NCBI RefSeq assembly: GCF_000185805.1
Contig: NC_014926.1
Location: 576,418-640,417 of the forward strand
Reading direction: 5' to 3'
DNA length: 64,000 bases
DNA from: Thermovibrio ammonificans HB-1
Lineage (GTDB): Bacteria > Aquificota > Aquificia > Desulfurobacteriales > Desulfurobacteriaceae
The translations under genes were made by a program, and so were the position numbers. Shown here piece after piece: positions 24,760-32,963 of the stretch. The notes under the pieces are model-generated. The model did not search any database, was not told the DNA's origin, and saw only the letters and a list, made by a program, of their open reading frames with translations. The stretch's first letter is position 1. Each line of letters starts with the position of its first letter.

Positions 24760-27316
24760 CTTTCTTGTAGTCCATGTCGGTTATGTAGAAGCTGTCTATG
24801 ACCCTGTTGCCCTCGGTGGTTATTATCGCCCGTCTGAGCCTTGTCTGCTCTTCAAGGAGCACCTTCGTTATTGTGTAGAGAACGCCCAGCCTGTCGTGGG
24901 TGGAGACCTCCACTATGGTGTACTTGTCGCTCGTTTCGTTGTCTACCTTAACTTTTGTTTCCGGCAGCGGAACGCTCCTTCTGAAGGTTTTCGGCTTCAG
25001 GAGCTCTCCGAGCTCTTCCACCTTGAACTTCCCTTCGTAGAAGGCCTTTAGCACCTGCTCAAACTCTTCCACCTTCTCGCACGGCAGGGCTTCGCCTGCA
25101 ACCGTTGAGACCTGAATCGTGTAGACCATACACTCGCAGTCGTCCTCTATCGCCTTGTTTATGTTGGCCCCCTTTATGTTGATTCCCAGGTAGGAGAAGA
25201 TGCCCGCCACCTTGTTGAAGAGCCCTCTGCGGTACTTGGTGACTATCACTATTTTTGTGTAGCCGATGTCGGGGAAGCTCTCGTGGTAGGTTTTGTATTC
25301 GAGCCCTTCCCGCTTTATCTCTTTCATGAGGAGCATGTGCTTTGCTATCTCTTCGGAGGAGTAGGTTATCAGGTAGTCCCTGTCGGCGTTTTCGAAGAAC
25401 CGCTCAACCGATTCCGGACGGATTTTCCCCTTCAAAAGCTCCTTTACCTTCTCCTTGCGCCTTTGGAGCTTCTGAAGTATGAGCTGCTCTATCCCTTTGT
25501 CGGCCTGGAAGAGGGCAAGAGCTCCCCTGTAGAGCCGCCACAACAGGGAGCTTTTCCAGTTGTCCCACGCTCCCGGCCCAACAGCTTTTATGTCGGCGTA
25601 GGTCAGCAGGAAGAGCTTCTTCAGCCTCTCCTCTGTTTGGCACTCGTTCTTAAACTGCTCAACCAGTTTGGGGTCGGATATGTCCCGCCTGAAGGCAACG
25701 TGGGACATGAGCAGGTGGTTCCTCACGAGCCAGCAGACCTCCTCCGTCTCCTGCTCCGAGAACCCCATCTCCTCCATGTAACGCCTTGTGAGGCTTGCCC
25801 CGACAAACTCGTGCCTGCCCGGTTTACCCTTCCCTATGTCGTGGAAAAGTGCGGCTATGAAGAGCAGGTGGGGCGAGTCGAGGTCCTGCAGGATTTGGGA
25901 GAGCTGCTGTTTCTCCTTTACCGGTGTTCCCGCGGTTCCCTTCTCCGCAAGCTTCTCGAGCTCCCTAACTGTCAGGATTGAGTGGATGTCGGTTGTGAAC
26001 TTGTGGTACGTGTCGTACTGGAAGTGGCCCCTGAGCCTTTCAAAGTCGGGGATTAGGGCCCCCAGCACCTTTGTGTCGTGCATCAGCTCCAGGGTGTAGG
26101 AGAGCCTTTCCCTGCGGGTGAGAATCTCCCTGAAGAGCCCGAGTACCCTCTCTTCCCTAAACCTCTCCCTGTTGCTCTCCGCCGCCAGTTTAAAGAGGGA
26201 AAAGGCCGATGCCGAAAGCTCTACCCCCTTTTCCTGGACTATCTTGAACCCTTTGAGGACCAGCTCGGGCTCTTTTAGAAGTACGCTTTCAAACTCCTCC
26301 TTCACAAACAGGGAGTTGTTCTCTACGAAGAACTCTCCGATTTCTTCCCTTGTTCCGAGTAGGCTTTTGAGGGAGAAGCTCTTCTTCTTCCTCGATAGCT
26401 CCTCTTTGGCCGCCTTTATCACCTCTTTGGTTATGACCGAGAGGTCTATGGCGGCGTTGAAGTAGCTCTTCATGAAGAGCTCTACACCTTTTCTCTTTTC
26501 CGGGAAGCCGAAGTGTTTGGCAACCTGGGGCTGCATCTCAAAGGAGAGTATGTCGCTGCGCCTGCCCGAAAGCAGGTGGAGCTGGTTCCTCACCTGGAGC
26601 ATGAAGTCGTAGGCCGATATGACTTCCCTGAAGTTCTTCCTGTCGAGTATTTTCCTGTCGAGGAAGCCCGAGTACCCCTCTATTCCGAAGACTATCTTCG
26701 CAACCCAGAATGCCTCGTGGAGGTCTCGGAGGCCCCCTTTGCTCTCCTTTACGTTGGGCTCTTGGTAGTAAACCGTTCCGTAGAACCGCCTGTAGCGCTC
26801 GCTCCTTGCTGCTTGGATTTCGTTGACCAGGGCTTCCCGGTTTTCCTTTACGAAGCGGTTGAACTGCTTTGTGAAGCTCCTTTCAACCTCTCGGCTGCCT
26901 GCGAGGAACCGCCTCTGGAGGAGGTTTGTGAATATCGAAAGGTCGCTCTGGGCAAGCTCCAGGGCCTCTTTAATGCTTCTTGGAGCAAAGCCGAGGTCCT
27001 TTTTTAGGGAGAGGAGGAAGTAGTAGAAGGCCTCAACGTCCTCCCTGTGGCTCTCCGTTAGGTGCCCGTCGTATATGAGGTTAACGTCTATGTCGGAGTG
27101 GAAGTTCAGCTCGCCCCTGCCGTAGCCGCCCAGGGCAAGGAGTGCAGCGGGTATCTCCCACCTGCCGAAGAACTCCTTGAATGCCGGTTTTAGGAGCTGG
27201 TCGAGGGCCTTTTTAAGCTGCTGGGCCACCTCGAAGCCGGTCTCTTTTCGGGTGTGAAGCTCCTTTGCCCGCTCTATCTCTTTAAAGAAGCGCTCCTTTG
27301 CCTTTTCAAGGCTCAA
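24692..27316 (-). CDS. glnD: PII uridylyltransferase/uridylyl-removing enzyme
   Basis: An 874-residue bifunctional nitrogen sensor that uridylylates PII when glutamine is low and removes the UMP when it is high. The nucleotidyltransferase site GGYGRGELNFHSDIDV is near residue 65, the HD hydrolase motif LFHDIGKGKPGRHE near 490, and two C-terminal ACT domains begin near 690 (KIVIVTKYRRGLFNKVAGIF) and 795 (YTIVEVSTHDRLGVLYTI). The target Tyr51 is present in GlnB at 0.8 kb. The start is TTG, overlapping the stop of the phospholipase D-like gene (TTGA). It is the last gene of the clpX-tpiA-galE-secG-pld-glnD run. Confidence 0.95.
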   Translation of the reverse strand: MSLEKAKERFFKEIERAKELHTRKETGFEVAQQLKKALDQLLKPAFKEFFGRWEIPAALLALGGYGRGELNFHSDIDVNLIYDGHLTESHREDVEAFYYFLLSLKKDLGFAPRSIKEALELAQSDLSIFTNLLQRRFLAGSREVERSFTKQFNRFVKENREALVNEIQAARSERYRRFYGTVYYQEPNVKESKGGLRDLHEAFWVAKIVFGIEGYSGFLDRKILDRKNFREVISAYDFMLQVRNQLHLLSGRRSDILSFEMQPQVAKHFGFPEKRKGVELFMKSYFNAAIDLSVITKEVIKAAKEELSRKKKSFSLKSLLGTREEIGEFFVENNSLFVKEEFESVLLKEPELVLKGFKIVQEKGVELSASAFSLFKLAAESNRERFREERVLGLFREILTRRERLSYTLELMHDTKVLGALIPDFERLRGHFQYDTYHKFTTDIHSILTVRELEKLAEKGTAGTPVKEKQQLSQILQDLDSPHLLFIAALFHDIGKGKPGRHEFVGASLTRRYMEEMGFSEQETEEVCWLVRNHLLMSHVAFRRDISDPKLVEQFKNECQTEERLKKLFLLTYADIKAVGPGAWDNWKSSLLWRLYRGALALFQADKGIEQLILQKLQRRKEKVKELLKGKIRPESVERFFENADRDYLITYSSEEIAKHMLLMKEIKREGLEYKTYHESFPDIGYTKIVIVTKYRRGLFNKVAGIFSYLGINIKGANINKAIEDDCECMVYTIQVSTVAGEALPCEKVEEFEQVLKAFYEGKFKVEELGELLKPKTFRRSVPLPETKVKVDNETSDKYTIVEVSTHDRLGVLYTITKVLLEEQTRLRRAIITTEGNRVIDSFYITDMDYKKVTDPQKLLRIKERIVEALSPKP

Positions 27317-27876
27317 TTTGTTAACCCCGCAAGTCTCCAGAGCTTTCTGAAGTTGGCCTCGTAGGCTTTAACCAGTGAGGGGTCGTTTTCGATTACTACA
27401 AGGTTCTCGTCGTTCCTCTTCTCGGCGTTTGCCGTCCAGTTGAAGCTTCCGGTTGAAACCACTTTACCGTCGTATACGGCGTACTTGTTGTGCATCAGTC
27501 CGCCGCCGCTTCCCTTCTTGTACCGGACCTCAATTCCCTCTTTTTCGAGGAGAGGTCCTACGCAGTAGCGGGATTTACCGTTGCCGTAGTCGATAATCAC
27601 CCGCACCCTTACGCCCCTTCTGTGGGCGTCTATCAGGGCCTTGGCTATCTTCTTGCTTGTGAAGGAGTAGATGGCTATGTCTATGGTTTTGTGGCTTCGC
27701 TTTATCTGCTCCACTATGGCCTTTGTGCAGCCGCCCCGGGGGGAGAAGTAGGCGTGGGTAACCACCCGGTTGGCCGTTTCCCGGTAGGAGGTCGTCGGTG
27801 CTTCTTTCTTCCCGCAGCCGACAATCAGAAGGGAGGCCGAGAGCAGGACGGTGAGGAGTCCGTAAAACCTCTTCAT
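27313..27876 (-). CDS. Phospholipase D-like nuclease (Nuc type), lipoprotein
   Basis: A 187-residue protein with one phospholipase D catalytic motif, MHNKYAVYDGKVVSTGSFNW, containing the H-x-K-x4-D triad followed by GSFNWT; this single-motif size matches the Nuc endonuclease group, which dimerises to form the active site. The N-terminus is a lipoprotein signal (LLSASLLIVGC) with the lipid-bearing cysteine at residue 21. It is therefore expected on the periplasmic face of a membrane. It overlaps secG by one base upstream and glnD by four bases downstream. Substrate (DNA, phospholipid) is not known. Confidence 0.85.
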   Translation of the reverse strand: MKRFYGLLTVLLSASLLIVGCGKKEAPTTSYRETANRVVTHAYFSPRGGCTKAIVEQIKRSHKTIDIAIYSFTSKKIAKALIDAHRRGVRVRVIIDYGNGKSRYCVGPLLEKEGIEVRYKKGSGGGLMHNKYAVYDGKVVSTGSFNWTANAEKRNDENLVVIENDPSLVKAYEANFRKLWRLAGLTN

Positions 27877-28166
27877 TACTTTTTCCCCTTGTGCTGTTGC
27901 TCCTTTATAACTTTTTCAACAACCGACGACTGGTTCATAAAGTGGGGACCTACCACCGCCAGTATCAGTGAGTTGAGCATGAAAATTGCCCCGAGCACGG
28001 CGGTTGTTTTTGTGAGAACCGCTCCCGTTTCGGCGCCGAAGGCAGAGCCTGTGGAGCTTCCTCCCATCATTGCAACTCCCCCCTCGGCCTGCCCGGGCTG
28101 GATAATCACAACAATTATGAGCAGCAGCGCTATGAAGGCGTGGAATATCAGCAGGGCTGTAAACAT
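27876..28166 (-). CDS. secG: Preprotein translocase subunit SecG
   Basis: A 96-residue inner-membrane protein with two hydrophobic helices (residues 4-23 and 51-71) and the SecG connecting loop QPGQAEGGVAMMGGSSTGSAFG, which is the family signature. SecG assists SecYEG in protein export. The C-terminal tail is lysine-rich. It ends one base into the lipoprotein gene and starts one base from galE, inside the clpX-glnD transcription unit. Being small but full length, it is a confident call. Confidence 0.93.
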   Translation of the reverse strand: MFTALLIFHAFIALLLIIVVIIQPGQAEGGVAMMGGSSTGSAFGAETGAVLTKTTAVLGAIFMLNSLILAVVGPHFMNQSSVVEKVIKEQQHKGKK

Positions 28167-28167
28167 C

Positions 28168-29142
28168 TTAAAACCTCCTGTTCAGTTCCCAGTTCCAAGC
28201 AGTTTGGATTATATACTCAAGGTCGTTAAATTTCGGCTTCCAGTTCAGTTTCTCCTCTATCCTTCGGGTGTCTGCAACCAGAATCGGCGGGTCTCCCGGT
28301 CGCCTGGGAGCCTCCTCAACTTTAAACTCCCTGCCGGTTACCCGTTTGGCGGTTTCAACCACCTCTTTAACGGAGTGGCCGGTGCCGTAGCCGCAGTTTA
28401 GGGCACAGCTTTCGCCCCCTTCTGCAAGGTACTCAAGGGCCTTTAGGTGGGCCTCTGCAAGGTCACACACGTGGATAAAGTCCCTTATGCAGGTGCCGTC
28501 GGGTGTCGGGTAGTCGGTGCCGAAAATCTTGAAAGAGTCCCTCTCCCCCTTGGCAGCCTTCAGTATCAGGGGTATCAGGTGGGTTTCGGGGTTGTGGCTC
28601 TCGCCTATCCGCCCTTTCGGGTCTGCACCTGCGGCGTTGAAGTACCGGAGAGCTACGTAGTTTAGACCGTAAGCGGTGTGGAAGTCTTGGAGCATCCTCT
28701 CTACTGCGAGTTTTGAAGCTCCGTAGGGGTTTATCGGGTTTTTCGGGTGCTCTTCGGGAATCGGAACCTTTTGGGGGTTGCCGTAGACGGCCGCAGTTGA
28801 GGAGAAAATGAAGTTTTTAACCCCAGACTCAACCACCGCTTCAAGGAGGTTCAGGGCGTTACAGGTATTGTTCCGGTAGAAGCTCTTCGGGTCTTTTACA
28901 GACTCTCCTACCTCTATGAAGGCGGCAAAGTGGATTACGGCGTCGGGGCGGAAGCTGTTTATGAGCTCTTTCAACTTCTCCTTTTCAGAGAGGTCAACCT
29001 CTGCCAGCTCTCCGAAAAGGACCGCTTCCCTGTGGCCCCGTGAGAGGTTGTCTACGGTCAAAACGATGTGGCCTTTGCGGCCCAGAAGCTCTACCGTGTG
29101 GCTCCCTATGTAGCCGGCTCCTCCGGTTACGAGAATTCTCAC
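28168..29142 (-). CDS. galE: UDP-glucose 4-epimerase
   Basis: A 324-residue short-chain dehydrogenase-type epimerase. It has the NAD-binding start ILVTGGAGYIGSHTVELL, FAAFIEVGESVKDP, the catalytic SSTAAVYGNP serine region and YGASKLAVE with the Tyr-x3-Lys pair, and the RPGDPPILVAD C-terminal motif. It interconverts UDP-glucose and UDP-galactose and could supply sugars to LPS or to the polysaccharide locus at 41-49 kb. The start is GTG. It is 22 bases downstream of tpiA. Confidence 0.93.
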   Translation of the reverse strand: MRILVTGGAGYIGSHTVELLGRKGHIVLTVDNLSRGHREAVLFGELAEVDLSEKEKLKELINSFRPDAVIHFAAFIEVGESVKDPKSFYRNNTCNALNLLEAVVESGVKNFIFSSTAAVYGNPQKVPIPEEHPKNPINPYGASKLAVERMLQDFHTAYGLNYVALRYFNAAGADPKGRIGESHNPETHLIPLILKAAKGERDSFKIFGTDYPTPDGTCIRDFIHVCDLAEAHLKALEYLAEGGESCALNCGYGTGHSVKEVVETAKRVTGREFKVEEAPRRPGDPPILVADTRRIEEKLNWKPKFNDLEYIIQTAWNWELNRRF

Positions 29143-29164
29143 CCTTTTCCCCCTGTTTTTATAT

Positions 29165-29917
29165 TTAGAGTGCCTTCACTATCTGGGAAAAGCTTTCAGC
29201 TTTAAGGCTCGCACCGCCTACAAGGGCTCCGTCTATGTCGGGCATCTTTAGAAGGCCTGCGGCGTTGTTGGGCTTTACGCTGCCGCCGTAGAGTATCCTC
29301 ACGGTTTCCGCCTTCTCACTGCCGAAGAGCTCCTTCAGGGTGTTCCTTATGAACTCGTGAACTTCTTGGGCGAGCTCCGGGGTTGCTGTTCTACCGGTTC
29401 CTATGGCCCAAACCGGCTCGTAGGCTATAACGAATTCGCTTTCTGGGGTTAGGCCTTTCAAGCCTTCTACAACCTGTTTTTTTACAACTTCCTTGGTCCT
29501 GCCGCTTTCTCGCTCTTGTAGGGTCTCACCTACGCACAGAATCGGCGTAAGGCCGTGCTCTACTGCAGAGAGCACTTTCTTGTTTATCAGCCGGTCGTCC
29601 TCTTTAAAGATGTGGCGCCTCTCAGAGTGGCCCAGTATTACAAAACGGCACCCTACATCTTTTAACATGAGGGGGGAAATCTCTCCGGTAAACGCTCCCT
29701 CCTCCTCGTAGAACATGTTCTGCCCACCCAGGTAGATGTTGCTCCCTTTGAGCTCCTGGGATACCGGGTAAAGGGCGGTAAAGGGCGGGCATACCAGAAT
29801 GTCCCTGTCTGTAACGTCTTTTACGAGCTCTTTGAGCTCCCTTACCAGCTCTACTGCCTCTGGCACGGTTTTGTGCATTTTCCAGTTGCCGGCGATGAGA
29901 AGCCTCCTCAACGTCAC
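29165..29917 (-). CDS. tpiA: Triosephosphate isomerase
   Basis: A 250-residue TIM-barrel enzyme interconverting dihydroxyacetone phosphate and glyceraldehyde 3-phosphate. It begins [14 protein letters not shown] with the substrate-binding Asn and Lys, has the catalytic histidine in VILGHSERR, the catalytic glutamate in [13 protein letters not shown] and the phosphate loop [11 protein letters not shown]. The annotated start is GTG at 29,917; a TTG two codons later is possible. Five bases separate it from clpX. Confidence 0.97.
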   Translation of the reverse strand: MTLRRLLIAGNWKMHKTVPEAVELVRELKELVKDVTDRDILVCPPFTALYPVSQELKGSNIYLGGQNMFYEEEGAFTGEISPLMLKDVGCRFVILGHSERRHIFKEDDRLINKKVLSAVEHGLTPILCVGETLQERESGRTKEVVKKQVVEGLKGLTPESEFVIAYEPVWAIGTGRTATPELAQEVHEFIRNTLKELFGSEKAETVRILYGGSVKPNNAAGLLKMPDIDGALVGGASLKAESFSQIVKAL

Positions 29918-29922
29918 CCCCT

Positions 29923-31155
29923 TTAAGACGCTTTTGTTAGTTCGTACTTGGGTTTCCCCGTTTTAACGGCTTCTGCGTCAATTATAACTTTCTTTATGTC
30001 CTTCCTCGTTGGAACTTCGAACATAACGTCGGTCATCAGCTTCTCCATTATCGCCCTCAGGCCCCTTGCTCCAGTTTTGCGTCTGATTGCCTCCCTTGCA
30101 ATCTCCCTGAGGGCTTCTTCTGTGAATACGAGCTCTACGCCCTCCATCTCCAGGAGCTTCTTGTACTGCTTAACAAGGGCGTTTTTAGGCTCTGTAAGGA
30201 CTCTCACAAGGTCTTCTTCCTTGAGCTCTTTCAGGGTGGCTATTACCGGGAGCCTTCCTATGAGCTCCGGGATGAGGCCGAACTTAACCAGGTCATCGGG
30301 CTCTACGTACTTGAGAAGCTCGTCCCTCTCCATCTTCTTCTTGTCTACGTCGGCCGTAAAGCCCATGGCTCCCTTGCCTATTCTCCTGGCGATTATGTCT
30401 TCGAGCCCCACAAAGGCTCCGCCGCAGATAAACAGGATGTTTGAAGTATCTATCTGGATGTACTGCTGGTGGGGGTGTTTTCTCCCTCCTTGAGGGGGAA
30501 CGTTTGCAACGGTTCCCTCGAGAATCTTCAGCAGTGCCTGCTGAACGCCCTCTCCGGAAACATCCCTGGTTATAGAGGGGTTTTCACTTTTACGGGCGAT
30601 TTTGTCTATCTCGTCTATGTAAATTATTCCCCTCTCTGCTTTCTCGATGTCGTAGTCGGCCGCCTGAATGAGTCTCAGGAGTATGTTCTCAACGTCTTCA
30701 CCTACGTATCCGGCTTCGGTTAGTGTTGTTGCGTCTGCTATTGCAAAGGGGACGTCGAGGAGTTTTGCGAGCGACCTTGCGAGCAGGGTTTTTCCCGAGC
30801 CCGTCGGACCGATTAGCAGGATGTTGCTCTTTTCCAGCTCAACGTCGTCTACGCTGCCGCCCGACATGATTCTCTTGTAGTGGTTGTAAACGGCAACGGA
30901 GAGAACCTTCTTGGCCTCTTCTTGCCCGATTACGTACTGGTCGAGGAACTCCTTTATCTCTTTAGGGGTGGGGAGCTTGTCTATCTTTACGGGAGCTCCC
31001 TTCTTCTGCTTCTCTCCGTGGATGAGCTCGTAACACTCATCTACGCAGTAGTTACATATTGCAACCCCTCCGGGGCCGGAAATGAGGGCTTCAACCTTAG
31101 ACTGCTCCCTACCGCAGAAAGAGCACCTCTTCATTGGAACTTGAGATTCAAACAT
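29923..31155 (-). CDS. clpX: ATP-dependent Clp protease ATP-binding subunit
   Basis: A 410-residue AAA+ unfoldase that feeds substrates to ClpP. The N-terminal zinc finger is CSFCGREQ ... [11 protein letters not shown], the Walker A is [14 protein letters not shown], the Walker [13 protein letters not shown], the pore loop [10 protein letters not shown] and sensor 2 region [11 protein letters not shown]. The open frame extends to 31,221, but ATG 31,155 has an AAGGAG ribosome site and lies downstream of a good sigma-70 promoter, so the shorter form is chosen. It is the first gene of the clpX-tpiA-galE-secG-pld-glnD run. No clpP is in the window. Confidence 0.95.
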   Translation of the reverse strand: MFESQVPMKRCSFCGREQSKVEALISGPGGVAICNYCVDECYELIHGEKQKKGAPVKIDKLPTPKEIKEFLDQYVIGQEEAKKVLSVAVYNHYKRIMSGGSVDDVELEKSNILLIGPTGSGKTLLARSLAKLLDVPFAIADATTLTEAGYVGEDVENILLRLIQAADYDIEKAERGIIYIDEIDKIARKSENPSITRDVSGEGVQQALLKILEGTVANVPPQGGRKHPHQQYIQIDTSNILFICGGAFVGLEDIIARRIGKGAMGFTADVDKKKMERDELLKYVEPDDLVKFGLIPELIGRLPVIATLKELKEEDLVRVLTEPKNALVKQYKKLLEMEGVELVFTEEALREIAREAIRRKTGARGLRAIMEKLMTDVMFEVPTRKDIKKVIIDAEAVKTGKPKYELTKAS

Positions 31156-31183
31156 CTGCCACTCCTTAGACTGTTTTGGAGAG

Positions 31184-31212
31184 AATATCAAGCCTTTAAC
31201 GCTGCCAGTCAA
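31184..31212 (-). promoter_or_regulatory. Sigma-70 promoter for clpX
   Basis: On the minus strand, TTGACT (31,212-31,207) and GATATT (31,189-31,184) are separated by exactly 17 bases. Transcription would start near 31,177, downstream of the longer possible clpX start, which supports translation from ATG 31,155. Confidence 0.65.
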
Positions 31213-31255
31213 CCCTAACATATTTCTGCGATTTTCCGCTGTCCAGATAATGGGC

Positions 31256-31261
31256 TATACT
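31256..31261 (+). promoter_or_regulatory. Putative -10 element for trpF
   Basis: TATACT, five of six consensus bases, lies 42 bases before the chosen trpF start. The -35 element is poor. A transcript starting near 31,268 would exclude the longer reading frame upstream. Confidence 0.35.
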
Positions 31262-31297
31262 GCTCTAAAGCTCAGTGGAAACGGGAGGTGCAGCTTG

Positions 31298-31930
31298 GTG
31301 AAGGTAAAGGTGTGCGGAATAACTAACCTCACCGATGCTTTAAGTGCCGTTGGCTCCGGTGCAGATGCCGTAGGCTTTATCATCTACAAGGGAAGTAAGC
31401 GCTACGTTAGCGCAAAGGAGGTTAGGTCTATAACCGCTCAACTTCCCCCCTTTGTTACTAAAGTTGGAGTGTTTGTAAACGAAGACCCGAGGAGTATCCT
31501 CGAGATACTCAGTTACGCCCACCTTGACTTTGCCCAGTTACACGGAGATGAAACGCCCGAAGATTGTGACTACGTTGGTCCCAACAGGGTGATAAAGGTC
31601 TTCAGGTTCCGCTCCAAGGAGGAGATATCGGCCGTGGAGCCTTACATCGGTAAGGTGAGGGCCATTCTCCTTGATACTTACGATACCAAGGTTTACGGGG
31701 GAACGGGGAAACCCTTTAACTGGGAGATAGCGGTTGCCGTTAAGGAGCGTTACCCCGAGCTTCCCCTTATTCTCTCGGGGGGCTTGAATCCTTTGAACGT
31801 GGTTGATGCTGTGGAAACCGTGAATCCTTATGCCGTAGACGTTTGTAGCGGTGTTGAGCTGTCGCCCGGTAGGAAGGACCCCGGTAAGGTTGAGGAGTTT
31901 ATTCGTAGGGCCAAATGTAGTTGCAAGTAG
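31298..31930 (+). CDS. trpF: Phosphoribosylanthranilate isomerase
   Basis: A 210-residue TIM-barrel enzyme of tryptophan synthesis. It begins VKVCGITNLTDALSAV with the catalytic cysteine, followed by FVNEDP, LDFAQLHGDE, LLDTYDTKVYGGTGKPFNW with the catalytic aspartate, and the phosphate loop LILSGGLNPLNV. The frame is open from 31,250, but GTG 31,298 lies ten bases after a GGGAGGT ribosome site and gives the normal family length. No other trp gene is near, so it is a scattered pathway gene here. Confidence 0.93.
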   Translation: MKVKVCGITNLTDALSAVGSGADAVGFIIYKGSKRYVSAKEVRSITAQLPPFVTKVGVFVNEDPRSILEILSYAHLDFAQLHGDETPEDCDYVGPNRVIKVFRFRSKEEISAVEPYIGKVRAILLDTYDTKVYGGTGKPFNWEIAVAVKERYPELPLILSGGLNPLNVVDAVETVNPYAVDVCSGVELSPGRKDPGKVEEFIRRAKCSCK

Positions 31931-31931
31931 A

Positions 31932-31961
31932 TTGCAGATGAAATAGCTTTAAATGTAGAAA
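31932..31961 (+). promoter_or_regulatory. Putative promoter for the ferritin-like gene
   Basis: TTGCAG (31,932-31,937) and TAGAAA (31,956-31,961) are spaced by 18 bases, ahead of a GGAGGA ribosome site and the ATG at 31,980. Each element matches about four of six consensus bases. Confidence 0.35.
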
Positions 31962-31979
31962 TCATATCCGGAGGATACT

Positions 31980-32480
31980 ATGGGAACTAAGGCCCGCGAG
32001 CTCGTTGGAGAGCACGCAGACAAAATCGTTGAACTTTTAAACAGAGCTCTTGCAGATGAGTGGCTTGCCTACTATCAGTACTGGATAGGCTCAAAGGTTG
32101 TGAAGGGGCCTATGAAATCTGCAGTAGAGGCAGAGCTCGTTCAACACGCCGCAGATGAACTCCGCCACGCCGATATGCTCGTTATGAGAATCCTTGAGCT
32201 CGGGGGGACGCCCATTCTCACCCCCAAGCGGTGGTTCGAGCTCACAAACTGCGGTTACGACGCTCCGGAAGACCCCTTTGTAAGGAGGATTCTCGAGCAG
32301 AATATTAAAGGAGAGCAGTGCGCCATAGAGGTCTACAACCAAATCATCAGTTTTACAAAGGATATAGACCCGGTTACCTACAACCTTGCCGTTCAGATAA
32401 TGACCGACGAGATGGAGCATGAGGAAGACCTTCAATCTCTCCTTGAAGACCTTGAGAACCTGAAATTTCTCAGGTCTTAG
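31980..32480 (+). CDS. Ferritin-like diiron protein (bacterioferritin/DPS-like)
   Basis: A 166-residue four-helix-bundle protein. Helix A has ELLNRALADEWLAYYQYWIG with a metal-binding glutamate, helix B has HAADELRHADMLVMRI giving an E-x2-H pair, helix C has IKGEQCAIEVYNQI, and helix D TDEMEHEEDLQSL gives the second E-x2-H. Two E-x2-H motifs define a diiron site of the ferritin/Dps-like type. A cysteine pair partners (NCGYD and EQCAIE) as in DPS-like proteins. It probably stores iron or detoxifies peroxide, fitting the PerR-like regulator at 0.3 kb, though no shared operator was recognised. A strong terminator follows. Confidence 0.85.
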   Translation: MGTKARELVGEHADKIVELLNRALADEWLAYYQYWIGSKVVKGPMKSAVEAELVQHAADELRHADMLVMRILELGGTPILTPKRWFELTNCGYDAPEDPFVRRILEQNIKGEQCAIEVYNQIISFTKDIDPVTYNLAVQIMTDEMEHEEDLQSLLEDLENLKFLRS

Positions 32481-32911
32481 CCTCGGGGAGGCAGCGCCTC
32501 CCCTTTAAACTCTTCCACTTTTTCCAGTATAAACTCCTTAATCTCCCTTCTGAACCTGCTGGCCGAGAACCTCTCTGCGTTTTTCTTGATTACCCTCGGG
32601 TCAAACAGCTCCTCTTTCTGCTCAAACTCTTTAACGGCTTCGGCTACGGCCCGGGGGGTTTGGCTGTGGAAGAAGATGCCGGTTTTATCTTTTACCACCG
32701 TCTCTAAGGCTCCGCCTTTGCCGTAGGCTATAACGGGAACGCCGCAGGCCTGGGCTTCTACCGGTGCTATGCCGAAGTCCTCCTCGGCGGCGAATATGAA
32801 GGCCTTGGCCTTCTGGAGAAGCTCTTTTAACTTTTGAAAGTTCACTTTTCCGGTGAACTCAACGTTCCTTCCGGCTAATTTTTTGAGCTCTTTAAACTGC
32901 GGCCCGTCTTG
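32477..32911 (-). pseudogene. C-terminal remnant of a GT4 glycosyltransferase
   Basis: About 145 codons of a GT4-type glycosyltransferase survive, from DGPQFKELKKLAGRNVEF to the end. The core AFIFAAEEDFGIAPVEAQAC, then VPVIAYGKGGALETV, is nearly the same as in the intact gene at 47,380, and corresponds to its residues 237-370. The N-terminal two thirds are missing and the frame runs into the promoter region of the divergent Wzz-type gene. Codon use is GC-rich like the core genome, in contrast to the intact paralogue. It could start translation at GTG 32,845, but a half enzyme would lack the acceptor-binding lobe. The 3' end overlaps the ferritin terminator. Confidence 0.8.
32485..32506 (+). 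terminator. Terminator after the ferritin-like gene
   Basis: A perfect 8-bp stem GGGGAGGC (32,485-32,492) and GCCTCCCC (32,496-32,503) with a 3-base loop is followed by TTT. It lies just after the ferritin-like stop and inside the 3' end of the glycosyltransferase remnant. Confidence 0.7.
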
Positions 32912-32923
32912 AAAGTTTTGAGC

Positions 32924-32929
32924 TATAAT
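32924..32929 (+). promoter_or_regulatory. Putative -10 element for the Wzz-type gene
   Basis: A perfect TATAAT lies 35 bases before the GTG start of the Wzz-type gene, close to the breakpoint of the glycosyltransferase remnant. No clear -35 element is present. Confidence 0.4.
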
Positions 32930-32963
32930 CGCTTCGTCAGAATTCTGTAGGAGGTTGTTGCTG

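Noticed and set aside
31156-31221. N-terminal extension of ClpX
   Set aside because: The extra 22 codons lie upstream of or across the sigma-70 promoter and have no ribosome site; the ATG at 31,155 gives the normal start.
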